Assembly: GCA_050250665.1 (NCBI GenBank)
Contig: JBFWOF010000088.1
Coordinates: 1-15,247 of the forward strand
DNA: 15,247 nt
DNA from: JADKFD01 sp050250665
GTDB taxonomy: Bacteria > Pseudomonadota > Gammaproteobacteria > Xanthomonadales > SZUA-5
Direction of reading: 5' to 3'
How positions within the stretch are numbered: position 1 is the stretch's first letter; each line of letters begins with the position of its first letter. The translations under genes and the position numbers were made by a program. Below are positions 1 through 7,564 of the stretch, piece after piece. The notes beneath the pieces are model-generated. The model did no database searches, was not told where the DNA came from, and saw only the letters and a list, made by a program, of their open reading frames with translations.

Positions 1-175
1 GATCACTTGAGGATGACGACAGGATCGCCGCAACGACAACGGAAGTTCATGTAACGGAAAGCAAAACGAGCCGCAGATTCCTTGACGTTCGGAAAGCCCT
101 CATAGAAGGCCGGGTCCTCGCGTCCGCGTGGATTGGTCGGGCGGAATGCTCGATACGCGAGGCGCCCGGCGGGGC
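1..175. other. Unassigned sequence downstream of the permease
   Basis: No gene can be supported here. On the minus strand a reading frame stays open past the permease stop and ends with TGA at 3-5. Its last ~38 residues (reading ...FYEGFPNVKESAARF...) have a protein-like composition, but there is no start codon between the permease stop and this segment. Its third positions are less GC-rich than in the neighbouring genes. It may be the tail of a decayed gene or chance. I see no T-tract terminator. Confidence 0.3.
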
Positions 176-2062
176 CTACACGAGGCTCAATGGCCACACC
201 CACAGCAGCATGGGCACACTGACCAGCACGATGACCAGTTCCAGGGGCAAGCCCAGCCGCCAGTAATCGCCGAAATGAAAACCGCCCGGACCCAGAATGA
301 GCGTGTTGTTCTGGTGTCCGATCGGGGTCAGGAAAGCGCAAGAGGCACCGACCGCTACCGCCATCAGGAAAGGATCGGTGCTGACCCCGAGTTGCGCAGC
401 CACTCCGATGGCGATCGGACACATGATGGCCGCCGTGGCGGCATTGTTCATGAAGTCCGAGAGTGTCATCGTGACCACCAGAATCAGAGTCAGCGCCAGG
501 GCCGGGTGGCCCTGGGCCACGCGGTCGAGCAGTGTGTGCGCGAGGGTGTCGGCAGCACCGGTGGTCTGCAGCGCACCGGCGACCGGAATCAATGCCGCCA
601 GCATGACGATCACCGGCCAGTCCACGGCTTCGTAGACGACGCGTGGGGGCACCGTGGACAGCAACATCGACGCCAGGGCGCCGGCGGCGAAGGCGATATG
701 CGCGGCCAGCAATCCACTGGCCGCAGCGCCGATCGAAGCCGCCATGATCAGCCCGGCCGTCCAGGCGCGACGGCGATCGGGCAGATTGATGCTGCGCGTG
801 GCCAGGGGAGCGCTATCGCTGGCATTGGCGAAATCGGCGATGGAATCGGCTGAACCTTGCACCAGCAGGACATCGCCAGGCTTGAAGCTCATCGTGCGCA
901 AGCGCGCGGTGGATCGGCGGCCCTGACGTGAGATCGCGAGCAGATTGATGCCAAAACGGGTGCGCAGATTGAGATCCGCAGCCGAGCGTCGGGCATAGCT
1001 GGAATGTGGCAGCAGCACCAGTTCGGCGAGTTGCGGCGTCTCCGAGGCACGGCTTTCGGTGGTCGACTTGGTCTCGACCACGTCCTCGGCCTCGGCCTCG
1101 GCCTTCGCCTCTGCCTTCTCTGCGGGGTCGCGGTCCTCTGCCGATGCACTGTCGCCCTTGTCAGCCTTGACGTGAGCTTCTTCCAGTACCAGCCCAAGCT
1201 CACTCAGCACCCGCGTCAGCGCTGCCATGTCCGCTTCGATGATGAGAATGTCATCGGCCAACACCTGGCGCCGCATGTTGGGGGCCGTCAAGCGAACCTG
1301 ATTGCGGATCAGGCCGACGATCTGGCCATCGGCGGGCTCCAGTGCGTTCTCGATTTCGCGCAGCTGCTTGCCGACCAGCTTGCTCTTGGGCAGTACACGG
1401 GTTTCGGTCAGATAGGTGCCGATCTCGAAGGTGTCGGCGCCAGCACGTTCCCGCGCCGGAACCAGGTATCGGGACGTGAAGATCACCAGCACCAGACCGG
1501 TCGCGGCGACCGCCAGGCCGACCGGTGTGAAGTCGAACATGGCGAAGCCGCTGCCGCCGAGTTCGGCTCGGAAACCTGAAACGATCAGATTGGGTGGCGT
1601 GCCCACCAGAGTCACCATGCCACCCAGGATGGAGCCGAAGGCCAGCGGCATCAGCAATTGCCCGGCCGGTCGCTTCTGGCGTTCAGCCATCTGCAGCGCC
1701 ACCGGCATCAGCAGCGCCAGGGCACCCACATTGTTCATGAAGCCCGACAATGCCGAGCCGAGCAGCGTCAAGGCGGCCACGCTGCTGAGGTAGCCGGCAT
1801 CCTTGCCCGGCAGCAGATAGCGGGCGATCAGGTTCACGGCGCCCGATTCCTGCAAGCCCTTGCTCAGGATCAGAACGCAAGCCACGGAAATGACCGCCGG
1901 GTGCCCGAATCCACTGAATGCCGTCGCCGGGGCAACCAGCCCCAGCATCACGGCGGCCAGCAGCACGGCAATGGCGACCATGTCATGGCGCCAGCGGCCC
2001 CACATGAACAGCACGCCTGCAGCCAGCACCAGCACAAAGATCAGGATCTGTGGTGAGCTCAT
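176..2062 (-). CDS. SLC13-family (DASS/citrate-type) anion permease with two RCK_C domains
   Basis: Predicted inner-membrane ion-coupled permease of 628 residues. Seen: two pseudo-symmetric membrane halves (about 1-205 and 432-628). Each has a matching motif, SGFMNNVGALALLMP at 106-120 and SDFMNNAATAAIMCP at 535-549, followed by GTPPNLIVSG (154-163) and its partner TPIGHQNNTLILGPGG (579-594). The cytoplasmic insert has two RCK_C/TrkA-C-like domains (about 216-296 and 346-416) joined by a low-complexity Ala/Glu/Lys linker (about 300-345). This layout is typical of bacterial SLC13 permeases such as the putative sulfate or dicarboxylate transporters. The substrate (sulfate, dicarboxylate or other anion) cannot be told from sequence alone. 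The ATG is preceded by AAGGA at 2065-2069, a good ribosome site. It is divergent from prpC. No partner gene is visible downstream. Confidence 0.9.
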   Translation of the reverse strand: MSSPQILIFVLVLAAGVLFMWGRWRHDMVAIAVLLAAVMLGLVAPATAFSGFGHPAVISVACVLILSKGLQESGAVNLIARYLLPGKDAGYLSSVAALTLLGSALSGFMNNVGALALLMPVALQMAERQKRPAGQLLMPLAFGSILGGMVTLVGTPPNLIVSGFRAELGGSGFAMFDFTPVGLAVAATGLVLVIFTSRYLVPARERAGADTFEIGTYLTETRVLPKSKLVGKQLREIENALEPADGQIVGLIRNQVRLTAPNMRRQVLADDILIIEADMAALTRVLSELGLVLEEAHVKADKGDSASAEDRDPAEKAEAKAEAEAEDVVETKSTTESRASETPQLAELVLLPHSSYARRSAADLNLRTRFGINLLAISRQGRRSTARLRTMSFKPGDVLLVQGSADSIADFANASDSAPLATRSINLPDRRRAWTAGLIMAASIGAAASGLLAAHIAFAAGALASMLLSTVPPRVVYEAVDWPVIVMLAALIPVAGALQTTGAADTLAHTLLDRVAQGHPALALTLILVVTMTLSDFMNNAATAAIMCPIAIGVAAQLGVSTDPFLMAVAVGASCAFLTPIGHQNNTLILGPGGFHFGDYWRLGLPLELVIVLVSVPMLLWVWPLSLV

Positions 2063-2135
2063 GGTCCTTGCGGAGTGTTCCGGGCTGCGATCGAGCAGGA
2101 GCTACAGACGATACAGGCCCGAGCTGAAGTCGTGC

Positions 2136-2175
2136 GATTCGGTGCGCTCGGGGTCACGCGCCGGCGCACCGAATC
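2136..2175. promoter_or_regulatory. Perfect 12-bp inverted repeat in the divergent permease/prpC gap
   Basis: The arms GATTCGGTGCGC (2136-2147) and GCGCACCGAATC (2164-2175) are exact reverse complements separated by 16 bp. The centre (2155.5) equals the midpoint of the two divergent start codons (2062 and 2249). It is a candidate operator for a dimeric or tetrameric regulator acting on both genes. It could also form a hairpin in a 5' leader. No T-tract of terminator quality follows it, only TTGTT on the plus side. Confidence 0.6.
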
Positions 2176-2212
2176 TTGTTCGAACAGGGTCACGATCGGG
2201 CCTCGCCCGCCG

Positions 2213-2241
2213 TAGAATGGCCGGCTCCTGAAACAAAGAGG
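2213..2241 (+). promoter_or_regulatory. Putative -10 box and ribosome site of prpC
   Basis: TAGAAT at 2213-2218 resembles a sigma-70 -10 box and would start transcription about 25 nt before the prpC ATG. No convincing -35 box is present at 16-18 bp, so an activator may be needed. AAGAGG at 2236-2241 lies 7 nt before the ATG and fits a Shine-Dalgarno sequence, which fixes the start at 2249. Confidence 0.45.
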
Positions 2242-2248
2242 CGATCCG

Positions 2249-3403
2249 ATGAGCGAGTCTGCAGCCCAGGTCCTGCCCAAGGCCAAGAAGTCCGTAGCCC
2301 TGTCGGGCGTGGCCGCCGGCAATACTGCCCTGTGTACCGTCGGCAGGACCGGCAACGATCTCAGCTACCGTGGTTATGACATCCACGATCTGGCCAGGCA
2401 CGCCTGCTTCGAAGAAGTAGCGCATCTGCTGGTCCATGGGCATCTGCCCAATGCGGCCGAACTGAAGGCCTACAAGACCAAGCTCAAGCGCCTGCGGGGT
2501 TTGCCGGCCATCGTCCAGGATGCTCTGGAAATGCTGCCGCCCTCCACCCATCCGATGGACGTGATGCGCACCGGCGCTTCGGTGCTGGGTGCGATCCTGC
2601 CGGAGAAGGATTCCCACCCGCTGGCCGAAGCCCGCGACATCGCGGATCGGCTGATGGCCAGCTTCGGCTCGATGCTGCTGTACTGGTATCACTTCAGCCA
2701 TTCCGGCGCCCGTATCGACGTCGAAACCGACGACGACGGCATTGCCTCGCATTTCCTCCATCTGCTGCACAGTCGCCGTCCCAGCGAATTGCACGCGCGG
2801 GCGCTGGATCAATCGCTGATCCTGTATGCCGAGCACGAGTTCAACGCCAGCACCTTCGCCGCGCGGGTGATCGCCGGTACCGGTTCGGACATGTACTCGG
2901 CCGTCACCGGCGCCATCGGCGCGCTGCGCGGGCCCAAGCACGGCGGCGCCAATGAAGTGGCCATGGAGATCATTGCCCGCTATCGCAATGCCGATGAAGC
3001 CGAGGCCGATATCCGCGAACGCGTGGGCCGCAAGGAGATCATCATCGGCTTTGGCCACCCGGTGTACACGGTGTCGGATCCGCGCAACGTGATCATCAAG
3101 GACATCAGCCGTTCGCTGTGCGCGGACGGCGGCAACATGCGTCTTTATGAGGTTTCCGAGCGCATCGAGTCACTGATGTGGGAGCTGAAGAAGATGTTCC
3201 CGAATCTGGATTGGTACAGCGCTTCCAGCTATCACATGATGGGCGTACCCACGGCCATGTTCACACCGCTGTTCGTGATCTCGCGCACCAGCGGCTGGAC
3301 CGCTCACATCATGGAACAACGTCAGGATGGCAAGATCATCCGCCCGAGCGCGCATTACATGGGACCCGACGACCAGGCCTGGCTGCCGATGGATCAGCGC
3401 TGA
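2249..3403 (+). CDS. prpC: 2-methylcitrate synthase
   Basis: Condenses propionyl-CoA with oxaloacetate to 2-methylcitrate, the first committed step of the methylcitrate cycle for propionate and odd-chain or branched-chain catabolism; cytoplasmic. At 384 residues it has the usual PrpC length. Seen: PrpC-type segments such as YAEHEFNAST and GTGSDMYSAVTGAIGALRG, and all three citrate-synthase-fold catalytic residues: His231 in GPKHGGANE, His270 in GFGHPVYTVSDPRN, and Asp321 in LDWYSAS. Their spacing (39 and 51 residues) matches E. coli PrpC. The short form and these motifs favour methylcitrate synthase over ordinary GltA, although PrpC enzymes often retain some citrate synthase activity. The usual partners prpB, acnD, prpF, prpD and prpR are absent from the window, so this copy stands alone. 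Confidence 0.93.
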   Translation: MSESAAQVLPKAKKSVALSGVAAGNTALCTVGRTGNDLSYRGYDIHDLARHACFEEVAHLLVHGHLPNAAELKAYKTKLKRLRGLPAIVQDALEMLPPSTHPMDVMRTGASVLGAILPEKDSHPLAEARDIADRLMASFGSMLLYWYHFSHSGARIDVETDDDGIASHFLHLLHSRRPSELHARALDQSLILYAEHEFNASTFAARVIAGTGSDMYSAVTGAIGALRGPKHGGANEVAMEIIARYRNADEAEADIRERVGRKEIIIGFGHPVYTVSDPRNVIIKDISRSLCADGGNMRLYEVSERIESLMWELKKMFPNLDWYSASSYHMMGVPTAMFTPLFVISRTSGWTAHIMEQRQDGKIIRPSAHYMGPDDQAWLPMDQR

Positions 3404-3445
3404 GGTGGCAGCGGCGTCGCTTGAATCGCAGGGTATGCACGCGCC

Positions 3446-4282
3446 ATGAGCCTGCACCTGCGGCGTGATGCGAGCATGGCTACACTGATCTGGGCGTCGG
3501 CGGCCATTGCCGCGCCTGTCAGCGCCAGCGACTTCAGCGTGATCGATCAGGGCTCGATCGAGATCGGCATCGGCGCCAGCGACCTCGGCGGGAGTGTGGC
3601 CGTGGATGGCAGCGCCGGCGCCCTCGGTACCGAGATCGATCTCGAGCGTGATCTGGATCTGGCCGGGCGCGACCGCAGCCGCTTGTTTGCGCTGCGCTGG
3701 CAACCCTGGGAGCGACACGGCTTTGGCCTGCGCGCGCAGCGTTTCGGACGCAGTGCTGACCAAGTCATCCAGCGCGACATCGTTTTCGACGATGAGCTGT
3801 TCGCGGTCAATTCCAGGGTGTCGGGCACCATCGAGCTGGACCTGCTGTCCTTCAGCTACACCGGGTGGCTGCTGGCCAGCGATCAGCGCGCTTTCGGGTT
3901 GAGTGCCGGTGCCCTGCAATATCGTTTGCGGCTGGATCTGGCGGCCACGAATCTTCCCGGAGGAGCGCAGCCGATGCCCGTCAGTGCCGAGGTCAGTGAA
4001 GAACTGCCGGTGCTGGTGCTCGGCGCCGAGTACCGCGAAGCGCTGAGCGAGCGCCTGCGTCTGGTGCTGCGCGCCGCGGTGTTCAAGGCCAGCCTGAATG
4101 ACATCGACGGCACGGTTTACGATCTGGAAGCGGGCCTCGAATTCGCGCTGACGCCGAACTGGGTGCTGGCCGGTCGCTATTCGGGCACACGCCTGGATGC
4201 CGACACCGACCGGGAGGACCTGAGTGGTCGCCTGCGACTGGACCTGTCCGGGGCCCAGGCCGCGCTGATCTGGCGCTGGTAA
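3446..4282 (+). CDS. Predicted outer-membrane beta-barrel protein
   Basis: I do not recognise a named family. Of 278 residues, the N-terminus looks like a Sec signal peptide: basic MSLHLRR, a hydrophobic Ala-rich core, then VSA before Ser28. The rest alternates polar and hydrophobic residues in many short strands (for example GSIEIGIGAS, RSRLFALRWQPW, IELDLLSFSYTGWL, LRLVLRAAVFKASL, WVLAGRYSGTRL). It ends AALIWRW with a C-terminal aromatic residue, the hallmark of BAM-assembled outer-membrane barrels. The start at 3446 has a weak ribosome site. The ATG at 3476 is in frame but would drop the basic n-region, so I prefer 3446. The gene lies 42 nt after prpC and 31 nt before the rhomboid gene, so the three may be co-transcribed. 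Function unknown. Confidence 0.75.
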   Translation: MSLHLRRDASMATLIWASAAIAAPVSASDFSVIDQGSIEIGIGASDLGGSVAVDGSAGALGTEIDLERDLDLAGRDRSRLFALRWQPWERHGFGLRAQRFGRSADQVIQRDIVFDDELFAVNSRVSGTIELDLLSFSYTGWLLASDQRAFGLSAGALQYRLRLDLAATNLPGGAQPMPVSAEVSEELPVLVLGAEYREALSERLRLVLRAAVFKASLNDIDGTVYDLEAGLEFALTPNWVLAGRYSGTRLDADTDREDLSGRLRLDLSGAQAALIWRW

Positions 4283-4313
4283 TGGTAGCGGGCCTGACCG
4301 AGCGCCCCGGGCG

Positions 4314-5789
4314 ATGCTGATCATTCCCCTGCATCAGCGACTCAGTCTGGCCCGATTCCCGTGGATGACGGCGCTGCTGATACTGATCAATGTGCTGGTC
4401 TATTTCGGCATCCAGTCGCGCGACGGACCGGCCTTCGAACGCGCCGCCGAGCATTACCAGCGCTCGCAACTGCTGGATCTGGAATGGCCGAGGCTGCTGC
4501 AGCATCTGCAGGAAAACGGTCGCGCGGAACTGGTGCCGCAGCTGCAGCGTTTGCCGTCGGCGCAACAGGCTATGGCAGCGGTGCAGTTGCAGGCCTATGA
4601 CGCTGGTATCGGCGCCGAGCTGGTTCAAAATCCGCCGCTGCGCGACAGCGATCCGGAAGCCCTTGCCAGCTGGCGCCGAGATCGCGAACGCCTGGACGTC
4701 CTGCTGGAGGGCGCGGTCACGCCGCGGCACTCGCTGCAGTATCACCAGCCCAGCGCGGCCGGGCTGATGTCCTCGATGTTCCTGCATGGTGACGCCGGGC
4801 ATCTGTTCGGGAACATGCTGTTTCTGGGCTTGCTGGGCCTGATGACCGAGCTGGCACTGGGGCCTTGGCTGTTCCTGTCGGTCTACCTGCTGGCCGGCTT
4901 CGGTGGAGGCCTGTTCAGCCTGGTGCGCCATCTGGGCGAGGTCGGCAGTGCGCTCGGCGCGTCGGGTGCCATTGCCGGCCTGATGGGCGCCTGCTGCGTG
5001 GTCTGGGGACTGCGCAAGATTCGGGTGTTCTACTGGTTCTTTGTTTTCTTCGACTATGTCCGCGTGCCGGCGCTGTCGCTGTTGCCGTTCTGGCTGGGCT
5101 GGGAGTTGTGGCAGATGATGGCCAGCCCCGATGCGGGCATCGGCTTCGATGCCCACGCCGGTGGCATCATGACCGGGGCTCTGGCGAGTTTCGCCATTCG
5201 CAAGCTGGGGTGGGAACGCCGTGAAGTCATGGACGAGAGCGAGGTCGAGGCGGAGCGGCCGGATCTGTACGCGGCAACGCGATCGGCCCTGGGCAAGCTC
5301 GAATTTGCCGCCGCCCGAGAACTGAGTGCGCGGCTGGTGAAGCAGCACCCGGATGAACGCGAGGCCTGGCTTCTGCGCTGGCGTGCCTGGCGCGATCGAG
5401 TTGACGATCCGGCCTTTCACGATGCTGCCCGGCGCTTGCTCGTCGAAAGGCTGAAACCAGCCGTTGGCGTCGATCAGGACATTGCCACCTTCAATGACTA
5501 CCTGCAGCAAAGCGGCCGCAAGCCGCGCCTCGCCAGCGCCGATCTGCTCACGCTGGCCAATCGCTGGGTTGAAGCCGGCAGACTGGCTGCCGTCGAGCCC
5601 ATCTGCCTGGCGCTACTGGGTGCTGCCGAGCCCGAGGAGGGCAGTCGCCGTCTGGCCATGCGGCTGGCACTGGCCAGGCATGAGGCCGGTGACGTGGAAG
5701 CCTTCCGACGTATCGCCGGCCGGCTGTATGCGCGCTGCCCGAACAGTGCCGAGGCTGGAAACCTGCAGCGGCTGTTCGGGGAGCTCTAG
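4314..5789 (+). CDS. Rhomboid-family intramembrane serine protease with C-terminal helical extension
   Basis: Predicted inner-membrane protease that cleaves transmembrane segments of client proteins. Of 491 residues, TM1 is near the N-terminus (about 18-36). It is followed by a long, mostly helical loop of about 110 residues. The core then carries HGDAGHLFGN (158-167, with the His and Asn of the rhomboid oxyanion region), GASGAIAG with nucleophile Ser217, and FDAHAGG with catalytic His281. All Ser-His dyad elements are intact. From about residue 300 to the end is a soluble, Arg/Ala/Leu-rich alpha-helical region resembling TPR-type repeats but not clearly assignable. E. coli GlpG has 276 residues, so both the loop and the tail are additions. 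The ribosome site is weak. The gene follows the barrel gene closely and ends before a stem-loop. Confidence 0.9.
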   Translation: MLIIPLHQRLSLARFPWMTALLILINVLVYFGIQSRDGPAFERAAEHYQRSQLLDLEWPRLLQHLQENGRAELVPQLQRLPSAQQAMAAVQLQAYDAGIGAELVQNPPLRDSDPEALASWRRDRERLDVLLEGAVTPRHSLQYHQPSAAGLMSSMFLHGDAGHLFGNMLFLGLLGLMTELALGPWLFLSVYLLAGFGGGLFSLVRHLGEVGSALGASGAIAGLMGACCVVWGLRKIRVFYWFFVFFDYVRVPALSLLPFWLGWELWQMMASPDAGIGFDAHAGGIMTGALASFAIRKLGWERREVMDESEVEAERPDLYAATRSALGKLEFAAARELSARLVKQHPDEREAWLLRWRAWRDRVDDPAFHDAARRLLVERLKPAVGVDQDIATFNDYLQQSGRKPRLASADLLTLANRWVEAGRLAAVEPICLALLGAAEPEEGSRRLAMRLALARHEAGDVEAFRRIAGRLYARCPNSAEAGNLQRLFGEL

Positions 5790-5804
5790 GCCGTCCGCCC
5801 CGTC

Positions 5805-5836
5805 CTCAGCCTGCTTGCGGGCGCGAGCAGGCTGAG
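5805..5836. terminator. Bidirectional stem-loop between convergent genes
   Basis: 5805-5818 pairs with 5823-5836 as a 14-bp stem (one G-T wobble; CTCAGCCTGCT against AGCAGGCTGAG) with a four-base GGGC loop. It sits in the 59-bp gap between the stops of the rhomboid gene and the alanine symporter gene, where transcripts converge. There is no T-run on either side, so it could act as a weak or Rho-assisted terminator or as a 3'-end stabiliser. Confidence 0.6.
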
Positions 5837-5848
5837 CTGCAGGCTCAC

Positions 5849-7366
5849 TCAGACACGACTTGACTGGATTTCGCCACTGGCCACGCGCCGGTCATAACTG
5901 TCGACAGCCTTGCGCAGGACTGGCAGCAACAGATACACGCCGATCAGATTCGGGATGGCCATGATGAACAGCAGCGCGTCGGCAATGTCGACGATGCTTT
6001 TCAGGTTCATGGTGCATCCGACCACCGCCATCGCCAGATAGAAGAACTTGAAGCCGTATAGCACCACCTTGGACTCGCGCGCGAGAAAGCTCGCTGCCTT
6101 GGCGCCGTAGTAGGCCCAGGTGATCATCGTCGAGAAGGCGAACAGAAAAACCACGAAGGCCAACAGGTATGGGAACCAGGAGATGGCGCCCGCAAACGCG
6201 TTGGAGGTCAGCTGCACGCCATCGGCGCCGCCGCCCACATATTCCTTGCTGATCACGATGACCAATGCGGTCATGGTGCAGATCACCACGGTGTCGAGGA
6301 AGGGCTCCCACAGGGCCACGTAGCCCTCGGTCACCGGCTCACGGGTCTTGACCGCCGAGTGCGCAATCGATGCTGATCCGAGGCCGGCCTCGTTGGAAAA
6401 GGCCGCGCGGCGGAAACCAACAATGAGGGCACCTATCAGGCCGCCGGACACTGCTTCGGGATTGAAAGCGCCGGTCATGATGGCGCCGATGGCTTCCGGC
6501 AGATGGCTGAAGTGACTGCCAATGACAAACAGGCAGGCAACGACATAGATGGCGGCCATTCCCGGCACCAGCTTGGCCGTGACAGCGCCGATGCGGGTGA
6601 TGCCACCAATGACCACTATGCCCGCCAGAGTGGCGATGACCAGACCAAACAACCATCCGCGACCAGCCAGCGGACCCTCGGCGCCGCCGGTGATATTGAG
6701 AAACTGAGAGTAAGCCTGATTGGCCTGGAACATCGATCCGGCACCGATGGCACCGGCCATGGCGCAAATCGCGAAAACGATGGCCAGGAACCACCCGAAC
6801 TTGCGCAGTTGCGGATAATTTTCACCGATGCCACGGCTGAGGTAATACATCGGTCCACCGGACACAGTGCCGTCAGCCTTTTCGAGGCGATACATGACGC
6901 CGAGCGTGCATTCGGCGAACTTGGTCGACATGCCGAGTACGCCGGCAAGAATCATCCAGAAGGTGGCGCCAGGGCCGCCCATGGTGATCGCCACCGCCAC
7001 ACCGGCGATATTGCCCAGACCCACGGTGCCGGAGACGGCGGAGGTCAGCGCCTGGAAATGGCTGACTTCACCCGGTCCGGTCTTCTCGGCGTAATCGCCG
7101 CGTATCAGTCGGAAGCCGTGCGCGAAGCCGCGCACATTCACGAACTTGAAGTACAGGGTCATGATGACGCCGGCGGCGATCAGCCAGACCAGAATCAAGG
7201 GCAATTCAGCGCCATTGACGGTCACGGCGTAGAAGATGAAATTGGAGACCGCCTGCGAAATCGGCGCCACCGCAGCTTCGATGCGCTGGTCGATGCTGGT
7301 CGCTTCCTGCGCTGATGCCGTGGCTGTGGCGAGCAGCAGGAAAATCAGGGTCATCAATCGATGCAT
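5849..7366 (-). CDS. Alanine/glycine:cation symporter (AGCS family)
   Basis: Inner-membrane sodium-coupled uptake of alanine or glycine. It has 505 residues with about 10-12 hydrophobic segments. The family signature (Na+:alanine symporter pattern) is intact at residues 97-138: GPGEVSHFQALTSAVSGTVG, then LGNIAGVAVAI and GGPGATFWM. Other family hallmarks are SGGPMYYLSRG and FRRAAFSNEAGLGSASIAHS. I chose the ATG at 7366 because GGATCC lies about 8 nt upstream. The frame stays open to a TTG at 7417, but that would add 17 residues before an N-terminus (MHRLMTLIFLLLATATASAQ) that already looks like a cleavable signal peptide. Related to E. coli YaaJ and Bacillus AlsT. It is convergent with the rhomboid gene. 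The promoter is not obvious. Confidence 0.9.
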   Translation of the reverse strand: MHRLMTLIFLLLATATASAQEATSIDQRIEAAVAPISQAVSNFIFYAVTVNGAELPLILVWLIAAGVIMTLYFKFVNVRGFAHGFRLIRGDYAEKTGPGEVSHFQALTSAVSGTVGLGNIAGVAVAITMGGPGATFWMILAGVLGMSTKFAECTLGVMYRLEKADGTVSGGPMYYLSRGIGENYPQLRKFGWFLAIVFAICAMAGAIGAGSMFQANQAYSQFLNITGGAEGPLAGRGWLFGLVIATLAGIVVIGGITRIGAVTAKLVPGMAAIYVVACLFVIGSHFSHLPEAIGAIMTGAFNPEAVSGGLIGALIVGFRRAAFSNEAGLGSASIAHSAVKTREPVTEGYVALWEPFLDTVVICTMTALVIVISKEYVGGGADGVQLTSNAFAGAISWFPYLLAFVVFLFAFSTMITWAYYGAKAASFLARESKVVLYGFKFFYLAMAVVGCTMNLKSIVDIADALLFIMAIPNLIGVYLLLPVLRKAVDSYDRRVASGEIQSSRV

Positions 7367-7451
7367 GGTCAGGATCCAGGCCAAAAGTCGGGCGATGGTA
7401 CACGTTGTTGCCGTCAAGAGCCCGCCTGCGTCGGCTGGAGAGCGTGCCGTT

Positions 7452-7520
7452 GTAGGTCCAGACGTGTCTGGACGCTTTCTGGCAGTCGATGAAAAAACGT
7501 CCAGACAAGTCTGGACCTAC
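7452..7520. repeat. Inverted pair of GTAG-headed REP palindromes
   Basis: Copy 1 (7452-7474, plus) reads GTAGGTCCAGAC then GTGTCTGGACG. Copy 2 (7498-7520, minus) is identical except for one base in the loop. Each is a 5'-GTAG head plus an 8-bp palindrome GTCCAGAC/GTCTGGAC. The two face each other across 23 bp. This is the architecture of GTAG-type REPs described in Stenotrophomonas (SMAG) and other Xanthomonadales, mobilised by RAYT transposases. No RAYT gene is present in the window. Confidence 0.85.
7492..7516 (-). terminator. REP-derived intrinsic terminator of the SDR/DUF502 transcript
   Basis: Read on the minus strand, REP copy 2 folds into GTCCAGAC/GTCTGGAC (7509-7516 with 7499-7506). 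It is followed after one G by six T residues (7492-7497). A GC-rich hairpin plus T-tract about 45 nt after the SDR stop codon is a textbook Rho-independent terminator. It would insulate the alanine symporter gene downstream on the same strand. Confidence 0.7.
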
Positions 7521-7564
7521 CGAAGCCCGCAATCCGAATGCGCCGGGTCCGTGACGACACTACG

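Noticed and set aside
116..162. 8-bp inverted repeat CCTCGCGT/ACGCGAGG after the permease as a terminator
   Set aside because: The 31-nt loop and absence of a T-tract make it too weak to call.
3170..5510. Long minus-strand open frames (384 and 475 codons) under prpC, barrel and rhomboid genes
   Set aside because: Gln/His/Arg-rich shadow translations opposite genes with intact motifs; no ribosome site or recognisable domain.
7367..7417. Upstream TTG start for the alanine symporter
   Set aside because: It would place 17 residues before a signal-like hydrophobic N-terminus and has no better ribosome site than the ATG at 7366.
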